Assembly (NCBI GenBank): GCA_016776605.1
Contig: JADHTB010000015.1
Coordinates: 31,097-95,096 of the forward strand
Direction of reading: 5' to 3'
DNA from: Alphaproteobacteria bacterium
GTDB lineage: Bacteria > Pseudomonadota > Alphaproteobacteria > GCA-2731375
DNA length: 64,000 nt
Below are positions 51,197 to 58,380 of this stretch, piece after piece (within the stretch, counting starts at the first letter, position 1; each line of letters starts with the position of its first letter). The position numbers and the translations under genes are program-made. The notes below the pieces were generated by a model that saw only the letters and a program-made list of their open reading frames with translations, had not been told where the DNA came from and did not search any database.

Positions 51197-51246
51197 GTTT
51201 CTCTCCAATTAAATTGTCGTTTCTTTTCGTTTCGGTCCCGCTCACC

Positions 51247-52788
51247 CTAAACGATGCGGGTGTCGTGGCGGCCCCAATAGCGGTCCTTGATCAGGCGCTT
51301 GTACAGCTTGCCGTTTTCGTGGCGGGGCAATTGCACCTCGAAATCCACGCTGCGGGGGCATTTGATGGTCGACAGATGTTGCCGGCTATAGGCGAGAATT
51401 TCCGCCTCCATATCCGGCCCGGCCTGGTTGTGATCCATAAGCTGGACGACCGCCTTGACCGCTTCGCCAAATTCGGGATCCGGTACGCCAACCACGGCTG
51501 CGTCCATGATCTTTGGATGGGTGATCAGCAGATTTTCAATTTCCTGCGGATAAATATTTACGCCACCCGTTATGATCATGAATGACTTGCGGTCGGTCAG
51601 ATAGAGAAAGCCGTCTTCGTCCTGATAGCCCACATCGCCCAGGGTGGACCAGCCGTGTTCATTGCGGGTATCCGCCGTGCGCTCCGGGTCGTTGTGATAG
51701 GTGAATTCCGGCCCGTCGGCAAAATAGATGGCGCCTGGCGTGCCGGTTGGCTGCTCGTTCCCCTCGTCATCAAGGATATGCAACGTGCCGACCAGGGCGC
51801 GGCCGACGGAACCACGATGGCGCAGCCAATCCTCGGAATTTATGGTGCAAAAACCGTTGCCTTCGGTGCCGGCATAATATTCCGACAGGACCGGGCCCCA
51901 CCAGTCGATCATCTTTTGTTTGATCTCGATGGGACAGGGGGCCGCGGCATGAATGGCTAGGCGCAGGCTGGAGAGGTCATATTTGCTCCGCGCTTCAGCT
52001 GGTTGTTTCAACATGCGCACGAACATGGTGGGTACCCACTGGCTGTGCGTGACCTTGTGCCGTTCGATCAGGGCCAGGGCGCCTTCGGGGTCGAACCGTT
52101 CCATCACGATCGAGGTTGCGCCCTTTTTCAATATTCCCATGTTGAAGCGCAATGGCGCGGCATGATACAGCGGCGCCGGTGACAGATAGATGGTTTCCCC
52201 GGTGACGCCATACAGCGTGCCCAATAGATCAACCGGGCTGCGCGGGGTGCCCAGGGGCGCGCCGGTAATGGGTAGCCTGATGCCTTTCGGCCGGCCCGTG
52301 GTGCCGGACGAATACAACATATCACTGCCTTCATACTCATCGGCGATGGGACCGTCCGGCTGCTTCGCTATTTCCTCATCATAAGAGAGGTAGCCTGAAA
52401 TCGCCTCACCCACCATCAGGCATGCCTCGACGCCCGGTATCTGGCCATCCAGTTCCCGGGCCACATCGGCCTTGTCCTGGGAGGTGATGAAAATCCTGGC
52501 GCCGCAATCACCGACGATATAGGCCACTTCCGCCGCCGTCAGGTGGGACGAGATGCAGGTGTAATACAGCCCGGCCCGGTGCGCCGCCCAGCAAATCTGC
52601 AAATAAGCAGCATTGTTCTCCATGAAGATGGCGATGTTGTCTCCCAGGCCCAGCCCCAGGCTGCGAAACAATTGCGCGCCGCGATTGGAGCGCTCGTTCA
52701 ATTCGCGATAACTGACCACCTGGCCGCTGTTGGCCATGATATAAGCCGGTTTGTCCGGGTTTTCGGCGGCGTGGATACCTGGATGCAT
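51247..52788 (-). CDS. AMP-forming acyl-CoA synthetase
   Basis: A 513-residue ANL-family enzyme with complete motifs. YSSGTTGRPKGIRLP is the A3 phosphate loop, EYYAGTEGNGFCTINSEDW is A5, TLGDVGYQDEDGFLYLTDRKSFMIITGG is A7/A8 and the C-terminal Lys is in RHENGKLYKRLIKDRY. It activates a fatty or aromatic acid. Unlike the ligase at 9.8 kb it has a normal P-loop. It is the first gene of the minus-strand run (ligase, decarboxylase, VOC, MetE-core) and is divergent from a MaoC gene across 129 bases. Confidence 0.9.
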   Translation of the reverse strand: MHPGIHAAENPDKPAYIMANSGQVVSYRELNERSNRGAQLFRSLGLGLGDNIAIFMENNAAYLQICWAAHRAGLYYTCISSHLTAAEVAYIVGDCGARIFITSQDKADVARELDGQIPGVEACLMVGEAISGYLSYDEEIAKQPDGPIADEYEGSDMLYSSGTTGRPKGIRLPITGAPLGTPRSPVDLLGTLYGVTGETIYLSPAPLYHAAPLRFNMGILKKGATSIVMERFDPEGALALIERHKVTHSQWVPTMFVRMLKQPAEARSKYDLSSLRLAIHAAAPCPIEIKQKMIDWWGPVLSEYYAGTEGNGFCTINSEDWLRHRGSVGRALVGTLHILDDEGNEQPTGTPGAIYFADGPEFTYHNDPERTADTRNEHGWSTLGDVGYQDEDGFLYLTDRKSFMIITGGVNIYPQEIENLLITHPKIMDAAVVGVPDPEFGEAVKAVVQLMDHNQAGPDMEAEILAYSRQHLSTIKCPRSVDFEVQLPRHENGKLYKRLIKDRYWGRHDTRIV

Positions 52789-52917
52789 GAATTATTCCTG
52801 AGCGTGATACATGTTGGCGGGAAACTTAACACAGCTTGTTAGTATTGCATTGGTCCACATCGGCACAATAATGGGAGACGATCTCTATGGGTCCCTATCA
52901 TCACAGGTTGGTATAAG

Positions 52918-53376
52918 ATGGATGGTCGCTGGTTCGAGGATTTCAAGGTAGGTGATCAGATTGTCTCGCCCGGCAAAACCCTGACCGAGGCAGAGATCAT
53001 CGACTGGGCCTTCCATTTTGATCCGCAGCCTTTTCATATGGATAAGGTGGCGGCGGAGGCGCACATGTACGGCGGCCTGATCGCCTCGGGCTGGATGCTG
53101 GGAACCTATACGTTTCGCCTGTTCATGATGGCCAACCCCTGGGCACCTGATGCGTCCCTGGGCTCCCCCGGCCTAGAGGAACTGCGTTGGGTCCGCCCCG
53201 TTCGCCCCGGCGATACCATTCATGTGGTCGTTACCATCAGCGATACCCGTCCATCCCGCAGCAAGCCGGATCGCGGCGTGGTTGGGTTCGATTGGCAGGT
53301 GCGCGATCAGAACGGCGAGACAGCCATGACCATGCGGTCGATACAGCTGCTGAGATGCCGCCCCACACCGGATTAA
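52918..53376 (+). CDS. MaoC-family acyl-CoA hydratase/dehydratase
   Basis: A 152-residue single hot-dog protein. KTLTEAEIIDWAFHFDPQPFHMDKVAAE contains the Asp and His of the (R)-hydratase motif. GGLIASGWMLGTYTFRLFM is the helix packing against the acyl chain and LRWVRPVRPGDTIHV the central strand. It would hydrate short enoyl-CoAs. The preceding region shows no strong Shine-Dalgarno (GGTATAAG before ATG). It is divergent from the CoA ligase operon and may provide the next step of acyl-CoA breakdown. Confidence 0.85.
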   Translation: MDGRWFEDFKVGDQIVSPGKTLTEAEIIDWAFHFDPQPFHMDKVAAEAHMYGGLIASGWMLGTYTFRLFMMANPWAPDASLGSPGLEELRWVRPVRPGDTIHVVVTISDTRPSRSKPDRGVVGFDWQVRDQNGETAMTMRSIQLLRCRPTPD

Positions 53377-53398
53377 GCCGGATCAATCAGCCGTACGG

Positions 53399-54022
53399 CT
53401 AATTTTTCTTCTCCGGCACGAACTTATTCGCCCGCAAATCCCGCATGATCGCCGACCAGGCCCGGACCACGCTGAGGAAACTGCCAATGACGCGGTCGGT
53501 GGAAACAGGCTCGGACGTCGTGCCAAGGACATATATGCTGGTGTAAACCCGGTTGTCGGCAATGAAGACGCGGATGGGAAGCATGCGGGCGTTCCAGGCA
53601 TTGGCCCATTGCAGCAGTTTTGGCATCTGATCCTGAGTGAAATTAAGATTGGCCGTGGCGGCCATGGAGATGGTTTGGGAAACGGCGTTGCCATCCTTGT
53701 CCCGGGCAACCACCGCCGTGTCGATCAGGCTGAACACGGGCGGGATACCCTGCTTTTCATCGGCGCCAATGGGGATGTGCAGGCGCAGATTTTCAGGATC
53801 GTCATTGACCAGTTTGAGCGAGGATTCGAGTTTCAATTGCTGCTTCAGCAATTTGGCCAACGAGATTTCTATGTCTTTGGCCGAATTGGTGACCGGGATC
53901 AGCCCGGACGCCCTGAGCATGGCGTCGTTACCGTTTTTTACTTCCGCGCTTTGCGCCGGCGCGGATACGGCCCAAACGCTAACCAGCAACAGCCCAGCCA
54001 AACCAAGGAAACCACGTAACAT
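53399..54022 (-). CDS. Secreted protein, possibly YbjN-like, function unknown
   Basis: A 207-residue protein from ATG 54022. Residues 1-26 are a signal peptide (LRGFLGLAGLLLVSVWAVSAPAQSA). The mature part starts VKNGNDAMLRASGLIPVTNSAKDIEISLAKLLKQQLKL. The C-terminal LLQWANAWNARMLPIRVFIADNRVYTSIYVLG and RVIGSFLSVVRAWSAIMRDL resemble the YbjN sensory/chaperone-like fold seen in other secreted alphaproteobacterial proteins. The longer frame to 54208 is not convincing, since it is antisense-like and overlaps gdhA. I do not know its function. It lies 80 bases downstream of gdhA on the same strand. Confidence 0.6.
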   Translation of the reverse strand: MLRGFLGLAGLLLVSVWAVSAPAQSAEVKNGNDAMLRASGLIPVTNSAKDIEISLAKLLKQQLKLESSLKLVNDDPENLRLHIPIGADEKQGIPPVFSLIDTAVVARDKDGNAVSQTISMAATANLNFTQDQMPKLLQWANAWNARMLPIRVFIADNRVYTSIYVLGTTSEPVSTDRVIGSFLSVVRAWSAIMRDLRANKFVPEKKN

Positions 54023-54101
54023 AATCAACCCCGAACTCAAATTGCCACAGATCGCATCCGGAACCAGCGGCAAATTCGGCCTGCCGGATGTTGCACCCCG
54101 G

Positions 54102-55454
54102 TTATTGTGTGCCATAGGCAAGCATCGCATCCGCGACCTTGACGAAACCGGCGATATTGGCGCCCAGCAGATAGTCGCAGCTGCCGTCCTTGCCTTTGCC
54201 TTCGCCATAACGGAAACAATTGTCGTGAATGCTTTGCATCGTCCCCAGCAACAGCTTTTGCAGATCCTCCTCGCTCCACGAGATGCGGGCGGAATTCTGG
54301 CTCATTTCCATGCCGGAGACGGCAACACCGCCAGCATTCGCGGCCTTGGACGGCCCATAAAGCAGGCCGGCGTCCTGGAAGACCTTGATGCCTGCCACCA
54401 CGGTCGGCATGTTGGCGCCCTCGGAAACACCTTTGCAGCCATTCTTGACCAATAGTCTGGCCTCGTCCTCGTCGATCTCGTTTTGCGTGGCGCAGGGGAT
54501 GGCATAATCGCATGCTACACCCCAGGGCCGTCCCTCGTGAAACGTGGCGCCGGGAAAATGCTCCGCATACTCGGAAATACGGCCCCGGCGCACGTTCTTT
54601 AACTCGACGATCCATGCCAGCTTTTCAGCGTCGATACCCGTCGGGTCATGAATAAAGCCCGAGGAATCCGACATGGTGAGCACCTTGGCGCCCAGTTGGT
54701 TGCACTTTTCCGCGGCAAAAGTGGCGACGTTGCCAGAACCGGTAATGGCCACCGTGGCGCCCTCGATAGAGCCGTTGATCTGATCCAACATGCATTGCAG
54801 AAAATAGACCGCGCCATAGCCCGTGGCCTCGGTGCGGATCAACGAACCGCCATACTCCAAGCCTTTGCCGGTCAGAATGCCTTCGAATTTATTGGTCAGG
54901 CGTTTGTACTGCCCGAACATATAGCCGATTTCGCGGGCGCCGACACCAATGTCGCCTGCGGGAACGTCGATATTAGGGCCAATGTGGCGGCACAGTTCGG
55001 TCATGAAGGATTGGCAAAAGCGCATCACTTCATGGTCGCTTTTGCCCTTGGGATTGAAATTCGCGCCGCCCTTGCCCCCGCCCATGGGCAGTCCGGTCAG
55101 CGAATTTTTGAACTGTTGCTCAAATCCCAGGAACTTCAGAACGCTTTGGTTGACCGACGGGTGAAACCGGCAGCCGCCCTTGTAGGGCCCGATTGAATTG
55201 TTGAACTGCACCCGCCAGCCACGATTGACCCGAACATTTCTGTCGTCATCCTCCCAACAGACGCGAAAGCTGACAATCCGGTCCGGCTCCGTCATGCGTT
55301 CCAGTATCCGTTTATCGTGATAGATTGGTTTGTCCGCGATATAGGGCAGAATGGAGGCGGCGACCTCATAAACCGCTTGATGAAATTCGGGCTCTCCCGG
55401 ATTGCGCTTTTCGACGCCCGCCATGAATTCTTCCAGGCTAACAATTTCCGTCAT
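54102..55454 (-). CDS. gdhA: NADP-specific glutamate dehydrogenase
   Basis: A 450-residue hexameric GDH, the normal length for the NADP-type enzyme. MGGGKGGANFNPKGKSDHEVMRFCQSFMTELCRHIGPNIDVPAGDIGVGAREIGYMFGQYKR covers the catalytic Lys and the Asp. VAITGSGNVATFAAEKCNQLGAKVLTMSDSSGFIHDPTGID is the NADP fold and GANMPTVVAGIKVF closes it. It assimilates ammonia by reductive amination of 2-oxoglutarate. ATG 55454 has GGGGGA upstream. The gene probably has its own promoter in the 327-base region shared with the divergent PAS gene. Confidence 0.95.
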   Translation of the reverse strand: MTEIVSLEEFMAGVEKRNPGEPEFHQAVYEVAASILPYIADKPIYHDKRILERMTEPDRIVSFRVCWEDDDRNVRVNRGWRVQFNNSIGPYKGGCRFHPSVNQSVLKFLGFEQQFKNSLTGLPMGGGKGGANFNPKGKSDHEVMRFCQSFMTELCRHIGPNIDVPAGDIGVGAREIGYMFGQYKRLTNKFEGILTGKGLEYGGSLIRTEATGYGAVYFLQCMLDQINGSIEGATVAITGSGNVATFAAEKCNQLGAKVLTMSDSSGFIHDPTGIDAEKLAWIVELKNVRRGRISEYAEHFPGATFHEGRPWGVACDYAIPCATQNEIDEDEARLLVKNGCKGVSEGANMPTVVAGIKVFQDAGLLYGPSKAANAGGVAVSGMEMSQNSARISWSEEDLQKLLLGTMQSIHDNCFRYGEGKGKDGSCDYLLGANIAGFVKVADAMLAYGTQ

Positions 55455-55781
55455 CTGATGCGTCCCCCAAATTGATTGCAAACCGCACGACAAATGATAA
55501 GTCATACGTAAAGCTGCTCGAAAAACCAGCACGCGCGCCTACTTTCAACTGGCGTAGCGTGCCACGAAACGACCCATACTTGTGAGCGATTCTGCTGAAC
55601 TTTACTGCCCGGTCCGACACTACGCCCAAGACTTTGATTGCGGGCTGCGCCCAGCACGGCCCTGAATTGGATCGCTGTGCCGCTCCAGTGGCGGGTTATA
55701 TTTCCGCATTATTAATGATGCCGGGCTACTTATTAACCGCTCCGCGTAAATATATAGTTTAGCAAATAAGGTTATTGTATC
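55455..55781. other. 327-base divergent intergenic region between gdhA and PAS gene
   Basis: No gene or RNA is recognised. The end next to the PAS gene is AT-rich (about 55730-55780) and may hold its promoter. An earlier stretch is GC-rich and plain. No clear inverted repeat or copy of the dispersed repeat is present. Confidence 0.5.
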
Positions 55782-56297
55782 ATGACGGAAAATAGCGGCG
55801 GTGACGGGGATGTCTATGCCGATGTCGTCGCCGTCGATTTCGCGGATATTCCTGACGATTCGCTGATCATGCAGTTCTTCGCTTATTGGCGTTCGATCGC
55901 CAAGGGGGCGGCGATGCCGGCGCGCCCGGACCTGGACCCGATTGATATTCCGACCATCATTCCCTGGATGTTTCTGATCAATGTCTTACGGCAGCCAAAT
56001 GGAATTGACTTTAGATATAGGCTGGTTGGCGGCCGCAATGCCGAGTTGGTACGGCAGGACGGTATCGGAAAACTGGTGGGGGAGGCTTTTCCAGAGGCGA
56101 CGGCTGCCTTGATGCGGCATTCCTACATGGAAGTGGTGGAACGCTGCCGGCCGCTTTGTTGGCAGGCCAGTGTGCCGGAACGGAACCGCGCCTTCGTCGC
56201 CTGTTACCGGGCCCTGTTCCCATTCTCCGCCGACGGCCAGACGGTAAATTTGATCGCGGGCCTGCTCATGCCCATCGACCGGCGGCTCAGCCGCTAG
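55782..56297 (+). CDS. PAS_5-type single-domain protein
   Basis: A 171-residue protein consisting of one PAS-like domain of the type common in Rhodospirillales. SLIMQFFAYWRSIAKGAAMPARPDLDPIDIPTIIPWMFLINVLRQPNGIDFRYRLVGGRNAELVRQDGIGKLVGEAFP is the recognisable conserved core. No output domain, signal peptide or membrane span is seen. Family members are often paralogous and of unknown function, possibly binding small ligands. It precedes the MFS gene by 27 bases and may be cotranscribed. Confidence 0.8.
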   Translation: MTENSGGDGDVYADVVAVDFADIPDDSLIMQFFAYWRSIAKGAAMPARPDLDPIDIPTIIPWMFLINVLRQPNGIDFRYRLVGGRNAELVRQDGIGKLVGEAFPEATAALMRHSYMEVVERCRPLCWQASVPERNRAFVACYRALFPFSADGQTVNLIAGLLMPIDRRLSR

Positions 56298-56324
56298 TCC
56301 GCATTTTCGGGAATTTTTTGCTAG

Positions 56325-57554
56325 ATGTCGATGCGCCGCCTGCTCATCCTGATGTGCACCTTCCTGGGCTTGACCCTGTTGGGTATGCACGCGGTGCCCG
56401 CCCTGTTGCCGTTGTTCGTCAAAATGTGGTCGCTGAGCAATACCGAGGCCGGATGGATCGCGGGTATCCCCTATCTGACCTATCTGATCGGGGTTTCGTT
56501 TATTGGTATCACCGACCGTATCGATGCGCGCCGCATGCTGATCCTGGGTGCAATCATCAACGTCGCCGGGTATGGCGGCATGGGATTGGCCGACGGGTTT
56601 TGGAGCGCCATGTTTTTCCGCGCTCTTCAAGGCCTGGGCTTTGCCTGGACCCATTTGCCGGGGGTCAAGGCAATTTCGGACCGGGTGCCGGGCGAAAACA
56701 AAGGCCGCGCGGCGTCGATCTACATCTCGTCCTTTGCCGTCTGTTCGTCATTTTCCCTATTGCTGGCGGCCGAAACCAAGGATGCCTTTGGCTGGGAATG
56801 GGCCTTTGTCCTGCCGGCCTGTACGAACCTGATCGCCGCCGGCCTGATATTTTTTATGCTGCCACCGGTGGTGCCCGAGGGAAAGGCAGGCGGGCATGGC
56901 GCACCGCCCATGCAATGGCGGATCATCCCTAATTTCCGCCCCGTGCTGCGTAACAAACCAGCCCTTGGCTATATTCTCGGCGCCTTTGCACATCATTTCG
57001 AACTGCTGGGCGTCCGCGCCTGGACCGTGGCCTTTCTGACCTGGGTTGTCGCGGCACGGCCGGATATTCCCGATGGCTTCAATGTGCCGCTGGTGGCCAC
57101 TTTGTTGATTCTGATCGGCGTGCCGACCAGCATGGCGGGGGGCGAATTCGGCCACCGGGTCGGCTATGCACGGGCCGCCTTTCTGGTCATGTCCGCCTCT
57201 GCCCTGGCGGCGGTCTTCGTTGGCTTTTCCGCGACGTGGTCACTATGGGCGCTTATTGTCCTGGTGCTTGTGCACAATTGCTTCGTGCTGGCGGATTCGG
57301 GAATGCTGAACGGCGGCGCGGTCAATGCCTCGGACCCCGCGCAGCGGGGCAACACGGTCGCCGTCTATGGCATTGCCGCGGCCGCCGGCGGCCTGTTGGG
57401 GCCGGTGCTGTTCGGGGTCATTCTGGATCATACGGGCGGCGGCCAAAGCGCCGGCAGCTGGGGCTGGGCCTTTGCCGCCATGGGCATTGTTGTTCTGGCC
57501 GGCGCCATTTTGGTTGGCCTGCTGTCGTGGCGCCCGGCAGACCGCGGCGGTTAG
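56325..57554 (+). CDS. MFS transporter
   Basis: A 409-residue major facilitator protein with about 12 hydrophobic spans. FVKMWSLSNTEAGWIAGIPYLTYLIGVSFIGITDRIDARRMLILGA is the first half with the motif A-like loop (DRIDARR). FRALQGLGFAWTHLPGVKAISDRVPGENKGRAASIYIS has motif C/B features. It resembles NarK/CynX-like exporters. Substrate is unknown. Its TAG stop opens a short palindrome that is part of the repeat cluster at 57.55-57.73 kb. Confidence 0.88.
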   Translation: MSMRRLLILMCTFLGLTLLGMHAVPALLPLFVKMWSLSNTEAGWIAGIPYLTYLIGVSFIGITDRIDARRMLILGAIINVAGYGGMGLADGFWSAMFFRALQGLGFAWTHLPGVKAISDRVPGENKGRAASIYISSFAVCSSFSLLLAAETKDAFGWEWAFVLPACTNLIAAGLIFFMLPPVVPEGKAGGHGAPPMQWRIIPNFRPVLRNKPALGYILGAFAHHFELLGVRAWTVAFLTWVVAARPDIPDGFNVPLVATLLILIGVPTSMAGGEFGHRVGYARAAFLVMSASALAAVFVGFSATWSLWALIVLVLVHNCFVLADSGMLNGGAVNASDPAQRGNTVAVYGIAAAAGGLLGPVLFGVILDHTGGGQSAGSWGWAFAAMGIVVLAGAILVGLLSWRPADRGG

Positions 57555-57575
57555 AGCGGTTCCGGAACGGCTCTA
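57552..57575. repeat. Repeat-derived palindrome after MFS gene (R6)
   Basis: TAGAGCGGTTCCGGAACGGC continues to CTCTA. The core GTTCCGGAAC is a perfect palindrome, flanked by AGAGCG and GGCTCT (one mismatch). It is an inner-deleted relative of the repeat and provides the MFS stop. Confidence 0.6.
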
Positions 57576-57610
57576 GCCGGGCGGACTCGTTTCGGTCCGC
57601 GCCCGGCGCT
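57574..57610 (+). other. GC-rich stem-loop after the MFS gene
   Basis: GCGGAC and GTCCGC pair around an eight-base loop (TCGTTTCG), and the flanking GCCGG/CCGGC extend the stem with a two-base bulge. No U-run follows on either strand, so it is likely a 3' structural element and not an intrinsic terminator. Confidence 0.5.
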
Positions 57611-57628
57611 ACAATATCCTGCCTGACC

Positions 57629-57731
57629 AGAGCAATTTTTAATTTATTGGAGTCGCTCTCGCGATTTAAGTGATTGGTTCAATTGCTCTATTTCTAAGAG
57701 TCCGGGCGCATTTTCTTCGAATGCGCTCTAG
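57629..57731. repeat. Dispersed palindromic intergenic repeat, copy R7 (two-module)
   Basis: AGAGCAATTTTTAATTT at 57629 faces CAATTGCTCTA (57680-57690), with an inner AGTCGC/GCGATT hairpin at about 57650-57666. Module 2 is GCGCAT (57706-57711) / ATGCGC (57721-57726), extended by flanking G-C and G-T pairs. It is very similar to R3. Confidence 0.9.
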
Positions 57732-57752
57732 GCCATTCGATAGGAGCTACCT

Positions 57753-58349
57753 ATGACCACCACATTCGGCATCTTGTTTTTTGACGGCACCGAGGAACTC
57801 GACGCGGTTGGCCCATGGGAAGTCTTCACCATGGCGTCAAAACAGCGCGATGACATCGCCGTGGTGGCGGTCTCCCAGCATGGCGGTACGGTTACCTGCG
57901 GCAAAGGCATGCGCATTCTGATGGATCATGGCTTTGCCGATGCGCCGAAACTGGATGTGCTGCTGGTCCCGGGCGGCCAGGGCACCCGCAGGGAGGTCGA
58001 TAATCCCGCTCTGTTGCAGTGGATCGCAACAGTGGCCAAGGATTGCCAATGGGTCACTTCCGTCTGCACCGGTTCTTTGTTGTTGGCCGAGGCGGGCCCG
58101 GCGGCGGGCAAGCGGATTACCACCCACTGGGCTGCCATGGATCTGCTGCGCAAACGGGGCAAGGCCGGCGAGGTCCTGGAAGGGGTCCGCTATGTGCGCG
58201 ATGGCAACGTCGTGACATCCGCCGGTGTTTCCGCCGGCATCGACATGGCCCTGTGGCTGATCGGGGAAATGTATACCCCCAGCTTCGCCCGCGGCGTCCA
58301 GCGCAACATGGAATACGACCCAGCACCTCCCTATGCGGCGGAAGTATAA
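57753..58349 (+). CDS. DJ-1/PfpI-family protein (isonitrile hydratase/GATase1-like)
   Basis: A 198-residue protein. FGILFFDGTEELDAVGPWEVF is the N-terminus of the isonitrile hydratase subgroup with Asp17, and Cys105 in SVCTGSLLLAEAG is the elbow nucleophile. GKRITTHWAAMDLL supplies the nearby His, and VRDGNVVTSAGVSAGIDMALWLI ends the fold. Known activities are isocyanide hydratase and glyoxalase-like or amidase reactions; AraC-family N-terminal domains look alike, but no HTH follows. It is monocistronic, convergent with the CHASE2 kinase gene. Confidence 0.85.
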   Translation: MTTTFGILFFDGTEELDAVGPWEVFTMASKQRDDIAVVAVSQHGGTVTCGKGMRILMDHGFADAPKLDVLLVPGGQGTRREVDNPALLQWIATVAKDCQWVTSVCTGSLLLAEAGPAAGKRITTHWAAMDLLRKRGKAGEVLEGVRYVRDGNVVTSAGVSAGIDMALWLIGEMYTPSFARGVQRNMEYDPAPPYAAEV

Positions 58350-58380
58350 TGACAGGCAATTGTTGGCCCGGGCAGGTCCT

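Noticed and set aside
57574..57610. Intrinsic terminator after the MFS gene
   Set aside because: The stem is strong but neither strand has a U-run after it.
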